This document shows positions 26,542 through 35,990 of a DNA stretch of 64,000 bases, piece by piece. The stretch comes from Pseudomaricurvus hydrocarbonicus. Lineage in GTDB: Bacteria; Pseudomonadota; Gammaproteobacteria; Pseudomonadales; Cellvibrionaceae. The DNA is taken from contig NZ_JAAONZ010000007.1 in NCBI RefSeq assembly GCF_011602365.1, forward strand, positions 1 to 64,000, written 5' to 3'. The stretch's first letter is position 1; every line of letters starts with the position of its first letter. A program made the translations under genes and the position numbers. Under the pieces are notes generated by a model. That model was not told the DNA's origin. It saw nothing but the letters and a program-made list of their open reading frames with translations, and did no database searches.

Positions 26542-26720
26542 GGTCTGTTCTTCCTGTTGACAGATAAGATGTTGATTTGTATAAATTTTTTCTGGTTTTT
26601 AGGCGTGTCCGGAACACAAATAGGCACCTGAATTGACGCTGATTCAGGGTTTACATAGTCAATTTGGATGAAGCGATTGGCGCAATGTTTATGATCTGGA
26701 GGGGGCTCGGTGTAGTCAGC

Positions 26721-26900
26721 GCTTGAGGTCTTGACGCCTCTGCTTGTCGCGACTGTCTTTGTTGTCAGGGGCAAACGGTTGACGTGGGCACGCAGGTCGC
26801 GCATATCCAGCGATAGAGACTAATTGGCGTTGGCGGTAAGTTGATGGATCCCGTCCAGCGATTCCAGCCGGGCAGCGAAGCCATCGCGTTGCATAACGGG
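26721..26900 (-). pseudogene. Decayed copy of the SnoaL-like gene (duplicate of 35991-36617)
   Basis: Over about 180 bases this matches the 5' part of the SnoaL-like gene at 35991-36617, including shared stretches such as TGCTTGTCGCGACTG, GTCGCGCATATCCAG and TTGCATAACGGGA against GTGCATAATGGGA at the start codon. The frame is broken by indels and the 3' two thirds are missing. The neighbouring segments match the same region in the same order, so this is one end of a duplicated block. Confidence 0.8.
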
Positions 26901-27019
26901 AGCCTTTGCGCAGGAAGTATATGAGTCAGGGAGCACGGCAGACACAGGTACATTTGCCGTCTTCGCATGTGTTGAACATGTTTATACGAAAAACACATAC
27001 CGCATTTGTTTGCTGGAAA

Positions 27020-27376
27020 ACCGTAATTCCATCCTGCTGTATTACTCAAACGGACTATTGGGCATAAGCTGCTGTTGTTTTAGGCTGAGCACTCTGGCTT
27101 GCGACTACGCTGCCGGATCGTGTGCCGTATTCTATGCCGGTAACTCCGGTTGCCTATCACCAGAATTGTTTTGGGGCGTTATGGGGCTCCGTGCTGATTT
27201 GGCTTCAGCGCGAAACTGCCCAGCGCTATCCAGACTGTCGTTTGTGGGATTTGTGTCAATGACTCCGGACCCAATGAGATCCTGGTCACAGGATTGGAGC
27301 CAAGGGATGGTCCCTGCGCAGGCAAACGTACAGAGAAAAAGAAAACCACCAGATCAAAAGCTATATAGGGTTTGCT
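27020..27376 (+). pseudogene. Decayed Lrp/AsnC regulator copy (duplicate of 36788-37996)
   Basis: Three collinear pieces match the AsnC region at 36.8-38.0 kb. 27018-27120 matches the promoter and 5' part of regulator 1 (TACTCAAACGGACTA against TACTCAAATGGACTA). 27128-27300 matches the middle of regulator 2, including ACTGTCGTTTGTG. 27305-27376 matches its end (AGATCAAAAGCTATATAG against AAGTCAAAAGCGATATAG). Two internal deletions and many substitutions destroy the frame. The copy runs straight into the intact amidase. Nothing else coding is seen in 26542-26720 or 26901-27019. Confidence 0.8.
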
Positions 27377-28915
27377 ATGTCTGAAATAAACCGTCGTCAA
27401 TTGCTCAAACAATCGCTCACCGTGCCCTTGTCTCTGGGGGCTGCGGGACTCTCATCGCCATTGCTGGCTGCCAAGACAGGCGCTCTGTCGTTTGAAGAGT
27501 ACCGTCGTTATGACGCCTTGGGGTTGGCAGAGTTGGTACGACAGCGGGAGGTCAGCTCGGGGGAATTGTTGCGCACCGCGACTCAACTTGCTGCAGCGTT
27601 AAATCCGACGTTAAATTGCGTGGTTGAACGCTTTGATGATCGAGCAGAAACGGCGATTGAGAGTGGTTTGAACGACGGTCTTTTTACGGGTGTGCCTTTT
27701 TTGTTAAAAGACCTGGGTATGGCCTTGAAAGGTACTGTGACCACCAACGGCTCACGTTTTTTTGAGACGGCCAGGCCCGATTACACCAGCACGATTGTGC
27801 AGCGTTATCAGCAGGCGGGTTTGGTGATCTTTGGTAAAACCGCCAGCCCCGAATTTGGCGGGACTGCGACCACAGAGTCGATATTGTTTGGGGATACCCA
27901 TAACCCCTGGGACTTATCCCGCACATCCGGTGGTTCCTCGGGTGGGGCGGCGGTGGCGGTGGCGGCGGGTATCCTGCCCATGGCCAACGCCACCGATGGC
28001 GGCGGTTCGATTCGTATTCCTGCGTCCTGCTGTGGATTGTTTGGTTTGAAGCCAAGTCGTGGCCGCACCCCTCACGGGCCGGTGCAATTGAGTTCGACCT
28101 TGTCAGTCATTCACGGGCTGTCACGCAGTGTGCGCGACAGCGCGGCGTTACTGGATGTGACCTGGGGGGCTGAGCCCGGCCAGACCCTGATCGCGCCCCG
28201 GCCGAAGAATCACTTTTATCAAGCCACACAAACGGAACCCGGCGCGTTGCGCATAGGCTTGATTCGCACCCCGCTCACTCATTCACCGGTTGACCCGGAA
28301 TGTCACAAGGCGGCACATCAGGCGGCTAAACTGTGTGAGTCTCTGGGACACAACGTGGACGAAGTGGATTTGCCGGTTGATCCGCGCAAGTTTTTTGGTG
28401 CCTTTGGCATTGTGATGGCTGCCGGTTTGGTTGATCGCATTCAACAGCGAGAGCTGCAATTGGGACGCGAGGTGACGGAACAGGATCTGGAGCCCATTAC
28501 CTGGCTGCATTATCAGGGCGCCAAACAAAAAACGGCAGAGCAGTTATTTCATGCGCAACAGGCGCTGGAGCAAATCAGTCGCGACGTCGCCCAGCTGCAG
28601 CGAGACTACGATGTCTTGTTGTCACCCACCCTGGCGACACCGCCGGTCAAGTTGGGTAAGTTAAGTCTCAATCAGGATAATGCGTCCTATGAGCGCGAAG
28701 CCATTAACGCCTCGGCCTTCACCATGTTGTATAACGCGACGGGACAGCCAGCCATGTCGGTTCCGTTGCATTGGACCGAATCGGGACTGCCGGTCGGAGT
28801 CATGTTTGCCGGCCGTTACGGTGAAGAGTACACCTTGTTGCAACTGGCGGCGCGACTGGAAAAGGCCCAGCCCTGGTTTGATCGGGTGCCTGATGTGTCT
28901 GGTTTTTTCAGCTAG
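27377..28915 (+). CDS. Tat-exported amidase (amidase signature family)
   Basis: 512 residues. The N-terminus INRRQLLKQSLTVPLSLGAAG fits a twin-arginine signal, ending near SSPLLAA, so the enzyme should be exported folded. The amidase signature triad is present: Lys111 in PFLLKDLG, Ser187 in SGGSSGGAA (cis-Ser) and Ser211 in DGGGSIRIPAS (nucleophile). It hydrolyses an amide bond; deconjugation of an amino-acid-linked sterol would fit the setting, but the substrate is unproven. A decayed second copy lies at about 38000-38215. The gene follows directly on a decayed regulator, so it may have lost its original control. Confidence 0.88.
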   Translation: MSEINRRQLLKQSLTVPLSLGAAGLSSPLLAAKTGALSFEEYRRYDALGLAELVRQREVSSGELLRTATQLAAALNPTLNCVVERFDDRAETAIESGLNDGLFTGVPFLLKDLGMALKGTVTTNGSRFFETARPDYTSTIVQRYQQAGLVIFGKTASPEFGGTATTESILFGDTHNPWDLSRTSGGSSGGAAVAVAAGILPMANATDGGGSIRIPASCCGLFGLKPSRGRTPHGPVQLSSTLSVIHGLSRSVRDSAALLDVTWGAEPGQTLIAPRPKNHFYQATQTEPGALRIGLIRTPLTHSPVDPECHKAAHQAAKLCESLGHNVDEVDLPVDPRKFFGAFGIVMAAGLVDRIQQRELQLGREVTEQDLEPITWLHYQGAKQKTAEQLFHAQQALEQISRDVAQLQRDYDVLLSPTLATPPVKLGKLSLNQDNASYEREAINASAFTMLYNATGQPAMSVPLHWTESGLPVGVMFAGRYGEEYTLLQLAARLEKAQPWFDRVPDVSGFFS

Positions 28916-29006
28916 GTCATCTGTTTCAATCAGATCCTGGCTGCCTGCATTGGCCCCAAATACCCTGTGCGGCAATCCGCCAATTGGGCGCTGGTAAAGA
29001 GCAAGC

Positions 29007-29885
29007 TCAAATCACCTTCGCCGGGTGCGGGATGCGGGGTCCCCCCAACCTATTGCGGTAGGAGGGACGATCGCGACCATCGAGATCGGTGACGCCATAC
29101 TCTCTGGCGACTTCAGCGCTGACCAGCGTGTGGCCGCTGCGCTCAACGGCGTTGTTGTCGCTGGCGATGGCGAAAATGACACGGCCATTAAAGTCCGGCG
29201 TCTCTGCCTGAGCCATAAAACCATCGTATTCCTCACCGCGGTGCTTGAGCACTATGTCGGTACGTTCCGTGCGCATAGGGCCCAGCCACAGAGAATTGAC
29301 CACCACGCCCGTTCCTTCCAAATCTATCGCCATGTCGGCGGCAAACTTGTCGTAACCCACTTTCTGGGCGCCATAGGCAGGACCGTGCATGTAGCACGAA
29401 GAGCCGAACGATGAGGTAAAAGTGATCAGGCCACGCCCCTGTCGGATCATCAGCGGGGCGGCGTAATAACAGCAGACGTAGGCGGAACGCAGGCCCACTT
29501 CCAGAATTTTCACCAGATCCAGGGGTTTCTCCCAGAAGCCGCCGGGATCGATCAGGTTTTCGTGCACGAAGGCGGCGTTGTTGACCAGAATATCCAGCCG
29601 GCCCTGTTCCTGCTCGATGCGTTCAAACAGCGCTTGGGTCTGGGCGTCGTCGTTGTGATCGCAAATCACTGCAATGCCCTGGCCACCGGCGGCGGTAATT
29701 TCTTCTGCAGTCTGGTGCACGGTGCCGGGGAGGGTTTCACCGCGCAGTCTGCCCCTGGCTGAGGTGTCGGAGCGGCCGGTCACATAGACAATCATGCCAG
29801 CCGCGCCCAGTGCGCGGGCAATGCCTTTGCCTGCGCCGCGGCTGGCGCCGGTAACGAGGGCAACCTTGGGGGTGTAAGGACTCAT
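29007..29885 (-). CDS. Short-chain dehydrogenase/reductase
   Basis: 292 residues. It has the NAD(P) motif VTGASRGAGKGIARALG (about 11-27), NNAAFVHENL, a catalytic Ser region SSFGSSCYMHGP and the Tyr/Lys pair in YGAQKVGYDK. It is closely related to the SDR in the hsa operon (45812-46681): both have YVTGRS, an LPGTV motif, a CDHNDD/CDHADD element and YMHGPAYGAQKVG. It oxidises or reduces a hydroxyl/keto group, likely on a steroid-derived compound. It is divergent from the SDR at 30302 across a 416-base gap that holds a TCGTA dyad. Confidence 0.87.
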   Translation of the reverse strand: MSPYTPKVALVTGASRGAGKGIARALGAAGMIVYVTGRSDTSARGRLRGETLPGTVHQTAEEITAAGGQGIAVICDHNDDAQTQALFERIEQEQGRLDILVNNAAFVHENLIDPGGFWEKPLDLVKILEVGLRSAYVCCYYAAPLMIRQGRGLITFTSSFGSSCYMHGPAYGAQKVGYDKFAADMAIDLEGTGVVVNSLWLGPMRTERTDIVLKHRGEEYDGFMAQAETPDFNGRVIFAIASDNNAVERSGHTLVSAEVAREYGVTDLDGRDRPSYRNRLGGPRIPHPAKVI

Positions 29886-30301
29886 GGTGTCACTCCTGCT
29901 TGAGGTAGAAAAAATACGCTGTTGGCGCCCCAGAGTACGACAGTGGCCGCCGCCGATGCCGTTTGGCGCCTGTGGACGCTTATCACTGTCACGCCGGTGT
30001 TATCAGTACGGGTGGGAACCGTGCTTTCTGATCCTCGCCTTTCGCCAGCGTTGCGATGCATTCAAAGACTGTTTTCTGTCGGGCTTATGAATTTTATTTG
30101 ATAATTATTGATGTAAATGGTTATTTAAAGGCTGTTAAATCTACTTTATTCGTAAATATATTGTCAAATAATACGAATAACGTTTTTTTCCGGTTTTTAA
30201 GGGTGTATATTGGCAGCGATTGAGTTCGACCCGCTGCCGGCTGGGTGTACAAGAGGATTCAGCGCAAAGTAAACCGTCGTATTGATTGACAGGAGCAACA
30301 G
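29886..30301. promoter_or_regulatory. Divergent SDR promoter region with ATTCGTA-N17-TACGAAT dyad
   Basis: No gene is seen in these 416 bases. ATTCGTA (30148-30154) and TACGAAT (30172-30178) form a perfect 7-bp inverted repeat across 17 AT-rich bases, 124 bases before the SDR at 30302. This is the most symmetric of the three TCGTA dyads in the 26-35 kb region. Confidence 0.5.
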
Positions 30302-31084
30302 ATGAACAGATTTGCAGACAAGGTGGCGGTCGTCACCGGAGGCAGTGGCGGCATTGGTTTTGCGATTGCCAGCCGCTTGGCGCAGGAAGGAGCGAGGGTC
30401 ATTATCTGTGCCCGGCGCCAGGAGGCCCTGGACGCAGCGGTGGCCAGCATCCGCGACGCCGGAGGGGTGGTTGAGGCACAGGTGGTGGACGTCGCCGACG
30501 TCACGGCACTGGCGTCCATGATTGAGGGCGTGGTGGCGCGCTATGGACGACTGGATGCACTGGTGAATAACGCCATGAGTGTGGGTTGGGGGTCGATTGT
30601 CGACACCGACCTGGAGACGTTCCAGCAGGATTTCCGCGTCAATATGGATTCCATCTATGTGGCTACCCGCGCTGCACTGCGGCAGATGATCGAGCAGGGC
30701 GGTGGCGCCATTCTAAACATAGCCTCCATTAACGGGTTACTGGCGATCGCCAACATGTCGGCGTATTCCGCGTCCAAGGCCGCCTTGATTCACTTTTCCA
30801 AAAGTGCCGCCATGGAAGGTGCTCCGCACAATGTGCGGGTCAACACCATTGCCCCGGGTGTGATCGCAACGCCCAGTACCACTGGACCGCTGAGTGAAGT
30901 GCCCGGCTATACCGAAGCCGTTGCCGGTGGCGTGCCCATGAACCGCATGGGTGAGCCCGATGAGGTGGCCGGCGCAGCGGCGTTTCTGCTGTCGGACGAT
31001 GCCAGCTATGTCACCGGCGTGTGCCTGTCGGTCGACGGCGGCAAGGCGTCGGAGTTGGTGGTGCCGCCACCGCCGGCGCAATAG
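30302..31084 (+). CDS. Short-chain dehydrogenase/reductase
   Basis: 260 residues, with AGGAG eight bases before the ATG. Classical SDR features are VVTGGSGGIGFAIASRLAQEG (9-29), NNAMSVGWG, IASINGLLAIANMSAYSASKAALIHFSK (Ser, Tyr, Lys of the active site) and the C-terminal VTGVCLSVDGGKASE. It probably acts on a hydroxysteroid or a pathway intermediate with NAD(H). The next gene, another SDR on the same strand, starts about 60 bases downstream, so the two are likely cotranscribed and may catalyse linked steps. Confidence 0.87.
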   Translation: MNRFADKVAVVTGGSGGIGFAIASRLAQEGARVIICARRQEALDAAVASIRDAGGVVEAQVVDVADVTALASMIEGVVARYGRLDALVNNAMSVGWGSIVDTDLETFQQDFRVNMDSIYVATRAALRQMIEQGGGAILNIASINGLLAIANMSAYSASKAALIHFSKSAAMEGAPHNVRVNTIAPGVIATPSTTGPLSEVPGYTEAVAGGVPMNRMGEPDEVAGAAAFLLSDDASYVTGVCLSVDGGKASELVVPPPPAQ

Positions 31085-31142
31085 CTTTCGATCAGCCCGA
31101 CATTCATAAAATGGGATAAACCGAGATTGATAACAGGTGAAC

Positions 31143-31988
31143 ATGATGACAGAGAGACAGCAGGATTTTGACGGTAAAGTGGTGGTGGTAACGGGTGCCG
31201 GGCAGGGTATGGGACGGGCCATTGTGTGTGAATTTGCCCGCGCCGGCGCGCGGGTGGCGGCACTGGATCTGAACGAGAGTGCGCTGGCGGAAACCTTGCA
31301 GGCTACCGGTGAGCCCGAACAGCACCTGGCGCTGGGTTGCGACATCAGTGACAGCGTGGCGGTCAAGCAGGCCTTCGATCAGGTGCGTGAACGCTGGGGT
31401 TGCGTTGACGTGTTGGTGAACAATGCCGGTATTGGCCGTGCGCCAGACGATGGCAGCGATGAGATGTACGGGTTACTGGCCAAGCGCAATGCTGAATTGG
31501 CCGAGGGCAAGACCCCCACCACCCATGCTGATCACACCATCTACATGCAGGATCGTGGCTGGCGCACGGTGATGGGGGTCAATCTCGACGGGGCGTTTTA
31601 CTGTTCCCGCGAGGCCATCCGGATCATGACTGAGCTGGGAAGCAGCGGCTCCATCGTCAATATATCTTCGACCTCTGCTCAATCCGGAGAAGGTGCGGTG
31701 CACTACGTCACCAGCAAAGCGGCGTTGATCGGTATGACAAGGGGGTTGGCGCGGGAAGTGGCAGGGCGCGGTATTCGCATTAACGCCGTAGCGCCGGGGC
31801 CTACCAATACACCGGTAATGGCCGGTATCCCTGAGGAGTGGATCAAGAGCATGGAGCAGTCTGTGCCACTCGGACGTATGGCGGAGCCTTCGGAAGTGGC
31901 GGCGGCGGTGGCCTGGGTGGCCAGTGACAAGGCCGGCTTCTGCACCGGCAGTGTGCTGGTGGCCAATGGTGGGTCGTATTTCTTTTAA
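31143..31988 (+). CDS. Short-chain dehydrogenase/reductase
   Basis: 281 residues from the ATG at 31143, with AGGTGA just upstream; a GTG two codons earlier is in frame. It has VVVTGAGQGMGRAIVCEFARAG, NNAGIGRAPDDGSDEM, an insertion around residues 105-130, ISSTSAQSGEGAVHYVTSKAALIGMTRG (active-site Ser, Tyr, Lys) and FCTGSVLVANGG. The loop insert is longer than in typical family members and may shape a bulky substrate pocket. It is the second gene of an apparent two-SDR operon ending at a strong terminator. Confidence 0.87.
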   Translation: MMTERQQDFDGKVVVVTGAGQGMGRAIVCEFARAGARVAALDLNESALAETLQATGEPEQHLALGCDISDSVAVKQAFDQVRERWGCVDVLVNNAGIGRAPDDGSDEMYGLLAKRNAELAEGKTPTTHADHTIYMQDRGWRTVMGVNLDGAFYCSREAIRIMTELGSSGSIVNISSTSAQSGEGAVHYVTSKAALIGMTRGLAREVAGRGIRINAVAPGPTNTPVMAGIPEEWIKSMEQSVPLGRMAEPSEVAAAVAWVASDKAGFCTGSVLVANGGSYFF

Positions 31989-32002
31989 CTGAATGCGTAG
32001 TC

Positions 32003-32040
32003 ACAACAAAAAAGCCGGCTTGCGCCGGCTTTTTTGTTGT
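32003..32040. terminator. Bidirectional terminator between SDR and receptor 3
   Basis: A perfect 17-bp inverted repeat (32003-32019 and 32024-32040) with GCCGGC at the stem base, flanked by A6 and T6. It serves both the plus-strand SDR operon and the minus-strand receptor. Confidence 0.92.
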
Positions 32041-32061
32041 TAACGATTTGATATCAGCGCA

Positions 32062-34323
32062 TCAAAAGTCGTAACGCACGTCCAGGCCGTAGGTACGCGG
32101 ATCGCCGAAGTAGCTGGTGGTCCACAGGCCAAACGGAATGGTGTTTTGTCGATAGTCTTGGTCGGTCAGGTTTTTCCCCCACAGCGCCACCTGTATGGCC
32201 TGGCCATTGCCAACATCAATATCCGTCAGACTGAGGCGGGCATTGATGAGGTCGTAGCTTTTGATCTGGCCGGCGGTATTGAGCGCGGGGTCGACGTAGG
32301 GGACAAAGTCATCCTGATAGCTCCAGTCCACATGCGCCAGGATCGTGCCCCAATCGTAACTGCCCACCGTGTAGTCAATACCGAGGCTGGCGGTGTTACG
32401 GCCGGCGTAAGGAAAGTCACGTTGATTCTTGAAATCCGCCATCTGGCCGCTAGCCGGATCGATTTCCAGAAATTCCTTGTACTCCGGATCGAGGTAACCG
32501 TAGCTCAGGTTGAGCTGCAAATTGTCGAGCGGTTGGGCAATGATTTCGATTTCTGCTCCGGTGACTTCGGCCTGGCCGGCATTGTCCACCGTCGACGCGC
32601 CGGCACTGCCGCTGAGAAACACGGAAAACTGCATGTCTTCCAGGTGGTTCTGGAAGACAGCGGCGTTCACCTGCAGGCGGTTGTCGAGCCAGCGGGATTT
32701 TAACCCCAGCTCGTAGGCGGTGACGGTTTCCGGGTCGTAGGAGGCAAGGAAGGTGTCCTGGCTGGTGGCTTCGCCATTGAAACCACCGGACTTCCAGCCC
32801 TGGCTGACCTTGCCGTACACGTTAATGGCATCGGTGAGCGCCCAGGAGGCAACCAAGCTCGGTGACACATTGGTCCAGGTGTCGTCGGCTTCGGTGTAGG
32901 GGATGACCACCGCCGAATCCGGGTGGGAGATGTACTGATCTTTCTCTTCTTTGGTCCAGCGCAAACCAAACGTCAGAGTCAGACGGTCTTCCAGCGCGGC
33001 CCAGGACGGTAGCCAGTCGATTTGACCGAAGGCGGCCAAAGAGGTGTTGTCCATACCGTATTCGTTGTGGCTGGCAGGAAAACCATAAATGCTCATAAAG
33101 CTGATCAGGTTTTCAATGTCGCCCTGTTCCTGAAAGTAATACAGTCCGAGGACATAGTGGGTACGCTCGGTCTGGCCGAGGAGTTGAAATTCCTGCGACA
33201 CCTGATCGTAACTGACATCGCGGGAGGAGTGGAAAAAGTCCAGCGGACTGCCATCAATGTCAATCCAGTCGCCCCAGTCCATGGTGCGATACGCGGTGAT
33301 GGATTTGAAGGCGGTGTCTCCCAAAAAACCCAGCTCGCCCATGTCCCAGCTGAGGTGCAGGGCGTGGCCCTGCGTTTTGGCCTTTTCGTAGCGGGACTGA
33401 TCCGAGCTGATGGCAGCAGAGCGCTTGCTGTCGCTGGTGACGTAGGGGGACAGTACACCGTCCACCGGCAGCAAGATGCCGCCACCAATATCCAGTGCAG
33501 CGCCGGCCGGAACGTCGGTCAGCTGGGCCGCCGGTGGATTGGTGTCGTTGTTGCTGTAGTCGTAGGTGTACTGAACCTCGGCACGGTCGCTGCTCCACAG
33601 CGCGCTGAAGCGCCCGACCTGATTGTCGATATTGCCAAAGTCATCGCTGGACGATGGGCCCGCCATGGGATTGTTAAGCGGATCGGCGACATTGCGGGTA
33701 AAACCATCCCGGGTTTCCTGCAACAGTGCCAGGTTGGTGTTGAGGCTGCCGCCGAGCAATTCGACACTGGGGGTATCAATGCTGGTGGATAGAGAGTAGT
33801 AATCCTCGTTGCCCATGGTGGCTTTCACATTGCCGCTGAACTCGCCACTGGGCTTGCGGGTAATCAGGTTGACCGCACCGCCAATGGTGTTCTTGCCGTA
33901 GAGGGTGCCCTGCGGGCCGCGCAACACTTCGATGCGTTCCAGGTCGGCAATATCAAAAATACCACCCAGGTTTTTGCCGAGGAACACGCCGTCCATATAC
34001 ATGCCCACGGTAGGCTCCCAGGTAATGGCCGGATTAAACGTGACCGAGCCGCGAATACCAATGGTGGCGCCGGTGCTGTTACCCGGGGTTTTGGCAATTT
34101 GGACATTGGGGGCAAATTGCCCCACGTCGCTGACGTCCTGAATACCGCGCTGTTCCAAGCTGGACGAGTCAAAGGCGGAAATGGCGATGGGGGTATCCTG
34201 CAGTGATTGCTCTCTTTTTTGTGCGGTGACGATCACTTCTTCAATCGCGCCGTCGGCGTGGGTCAGGGAGCCGCAGCTGGCCAGGACTATGGCGAGCGGC
34301 AGGGCATGGCGTTGATACATCAT
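32062..34323 (-). CDS. TonB-dependent outer-membrane receptor 3
   Basis: 753 residues from MMYQRHALPLAIVLASCG at 34323, which has AAAGGAGAG nine bases upstream; the frame continues 28 codons further without a good start. A signal peptide ends around LTHADG, then EEVIVTAQKREQSLQDTPIAIS (TonB box), IEVLRGPQGTLYGKNTIGGAVNL (plug) and a barrel ending YGLDVRYDF. The TonB-box region is very close to that of receptor 1. It may import a sterol-like compound. The long leader upstream (34324-34909) carries a TCGTA dyad about 405-435 bases before the start. Confidence 0.93.
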   Translation of the reverse strand: MMYQRHALPLAIVLASCGSLTHADGAIEEVIVTAQKREQSLQDTPIAISAFDSSSLEQRGIQDVSDVGQFAPNVQIAKTPGNSTGATIGIRGSVTFNPAITWEPTVGMYMDGVFLGKNLGGIFDIADLERIEVLRGPQGTLYGKNTIGGAVNLITRKPSGEFSGNVKATMGNEDYYSLSTSIDTPSVELLGGSLNTNLALLQETRDGFTRNVADPLNNPMAGPSSSDDFGNIDNQVGRFSALWSSDRAEVQYTYDYSNNDTNPPAAQLTDVPAGAALDIGGGILLPVDGVLSPYVTSDSKRSAAISSDQSRYEKAKTQGHALHLSWDMGELGFLGDTAFKSITAYRTMDWGDWIDIDGSPLDFFHSSRDVSYDQVSQEFQLLGQTERTHYVLGLYYFQEQGDIENLISFMSIYGFPASHNEYGMDNTSLAAFGQIDWLPSWAALEDRLTLTFGLRWTKEEKDQYISHPDSAVVIPYTEADDTWTNVSPSLVASWALTDAINVYGKVSQGWKSGGFNGEATSQDTFLASYDPETVTAYELGLKSRWLDNRLQVNAAVFQNHLEDMQFSVFLSGSAGASTVDNAGQAEVTGAEIEIIAQPLDNLQLNLSYGYLDPEYKEFLEIDPASGQMADFKNQRDFPYAGRNTASLGIDYTVGSYDWGTILAHVDWSYQDDFVPYVDPALNTAGQIKSYDLINARLSLTDIDVGNGQAIQVALWGKNLTDQDYRQNTIPFGLWTTSYFGDPRTYGLDVRYDF

Positions 34324-34909
34324 AAGTCTCTCCTTTGGGGTGACGTAATTTTTATAAGGTGAAAAAAGCCCGGCACGAGGCCGGGTAAAAGTGCACTGAG
34401 GATGCATTTGAATCAGTCTTTGGTTTGCATGCCAAAGATGTTCTGGTCGTTAACGATGTTCCGTTTTTTGTTTTTCCGTCGCAGGTTGCGGCTCTGTAGC
34501 CTGTCTTAAGAGCCCATGGAGAGCCTTTTCCCAGGTAGCGTCAAGTGCAACGAGTTGCGAATCCGGCGGCCGGTCATTGCTATATAGGAGGTGTGGATGA
34601 CGTCTGCAGGGGCAGTGTGACCTGGAAGCATTGGGGTCTCTCCCTTCCTGTTGTTTTTATTTTATTGTTGGTTTTTGGCTTGTTTATTTTCTTTATTGGT
34701 GATCTGTGTGATTAATATTGCATTAAATCGTAAAAATATCAAATTATAAATACGAATATGGTGGTTTTGGGGGGGGTGGAGGGGTAACGCGTTGATTTTC
34801 TAGCAGTTATTGTGGGATTTATGCGTTCCGCCCACGAGAGCGGGGGCGGAACGGAGTGCGGGCGGGTGATTTATCTAGTCAGTTCGGACGAGTCGTGTGC
34901 GGGACACGT
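34324..34909. promoter_or_regulatory. Gene-free leader with TCGTA-N18-TACGAAT dyad
   Basis: No ORF worth reporting is seen in 586 bases. TCGTA (34728-34732), 18 AT-rich bases and TACGAAT (34751-34757) resemble the sites near 26508 and 30148. The region 34640-34760 is strongly AT-rich and probably contains the receptor promoter. A G-run follows at about 34769-34777. Confidence 0.35.
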
Positions 34910-35977
34910 TTATGGCGCTGGGGGGTAATCGGTGTAGCCAGTAGCTCCAGAGGTGTAAAGGGTACTGTGATCAAACGGGCTCAGATCACGCTGCTGTTGC
35001 AGCCGCTCCACCAGATCCGGGTTGGCGATAAAGTCCCGCCCGAAAGACACGGCTTGAGCCTCACCGGTTGTCAGCGTGGTGGTGGCTTCGGTGGCGCTGT
35101 AACTGTCATTGACAATCAGGGGGCCGGTGAAGTGGCGGCGGGCCAGCGCCAGATTGTCGACGGGGCCAGAGGGCATTCGAATGACATGCAGATAGGCCAG
35201 CTTCATTGGGTTAATCGCTTTCAGTAACTCACTGAAGGTTTCGTCCGGGTTGTCGTCGTGCAGGTCGTTAAAAGGGTTTCCGGGACAAATGCGCAATCCC
35301 ACCCGGCCAGAGCCTCGTACTGCAATCAATGATTCCAGCGCTTCAACCACAAAACGGATGCGGTTGCTGACGTTGCCGCCGTATTGGTCACTGCGTTGAT
35401 TGCTGCCGGAGGATAAAAACTGCGCGGGCAGGTATCCGCTGGTGGCATGTAACTCAACACCGTCAACACCGATGTCAAACGCCGTTTGGGCGGCTTGGCG
35501 ATACTCCTCAATGACTTTGGGGATCTCTTCGGTGAGCAGGGCGCGAGGGGTATCAAAATCCACCATACCGCGAGTGTCCGTATACATTTTTCCTTTGGCC
35601 GGAATGGCCGATGGCGCAACACACTCGGCATTCTCGGCCTGATTGTCGTGGCTGACGATGCGGCCGCAGTGCATCAGTTGCATCACCAGCGCGCCATTGC
35701 GTGACTTGACGGCGTCGACGACGCGCTGCCAACCCGCCCGGTGTTGTTCGCTGACCAGGCCGGGGGTGCGGCAATACCCTTTGCCGGTTTCGCTGGGGTA
35801 GGTGCCCTCGGTAATGATCAGGCCTGCGGATGCGCGCTGGCGGTAATACTCCACGGCCTCGGGGCTGGGTGTGCCGTCGGGCAGTGCACGGCTGCGGGTC
35901 ATGGGCGCCATGACGATGCGATTGGAAATATCGATGTCGCCCAGGCGTGTAGGGCTGAATAAAATATTCTGTGACAT
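34910..35977 (-). CDS. Old yellow enzyme family NAD(P)H:flavin oxidoreductase
   Basis: 355 residues, the size of the NemA/OYE group: LFSPTRLGDIDISNRIVMAPMTRSRA at the N-terminus, QLMHCGRIVSH, and ELHATSGYLPAQFLSSGSNQ then RSDQYGG. FMN-dependent enzymes of this group reduce activated C=C bonds using NAD(P)H. The active-site pair, normally His-x-x-Asn or His-x-x-His, reads His177-Ala-Thr-Ser180, so the second ligand to the substrate carbonyl is replaced by Ser. The gene lies 13 bases after the SnoaL-like gene on the same strand and is likely cotranscribed with it. Confidence 0.87.
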   Translation of the reverse strand: MSQNILFSPTRLGDIDISNRIVMAPMTRSRALPDGTPSPEAVEYYRQRASAGLIITEGTYPSETGKGYCRTPGLVSEQHRAGWQRVVDAVKSRNGALVMQLMHCGRIVSHDNQAENAECVAPSAIPAKGKMYTDTRGMVDFDTPRALLTEEIPKVIEEYRQAAQTAFDIGVDGVELHATSGYLPAQFLSSGSNQRSDQYGGNVSNRIRFVVEALESLIAVRGSGRVGLRICPGNPFNDLHDDNPDETFSELLKAINPMKLAYLHVIRMPSGPVDNLALARRHFTGPLIVNDSYSATEATTTLTTGEAQAVSFGRDFIANPDLVERLQQQRDLSPFDHSTLYTSGATGYTDYPPAP

Positions 35978-35990
35978 GTTGGGTCCTTAC

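Noticed and set aside
26654-26660. CATAGTC word upstream of receptor 2
   Set aside because: Only seven bases match the steroid motif, which is expected by chance several times in the window, and it lies over 200 bases from the start.
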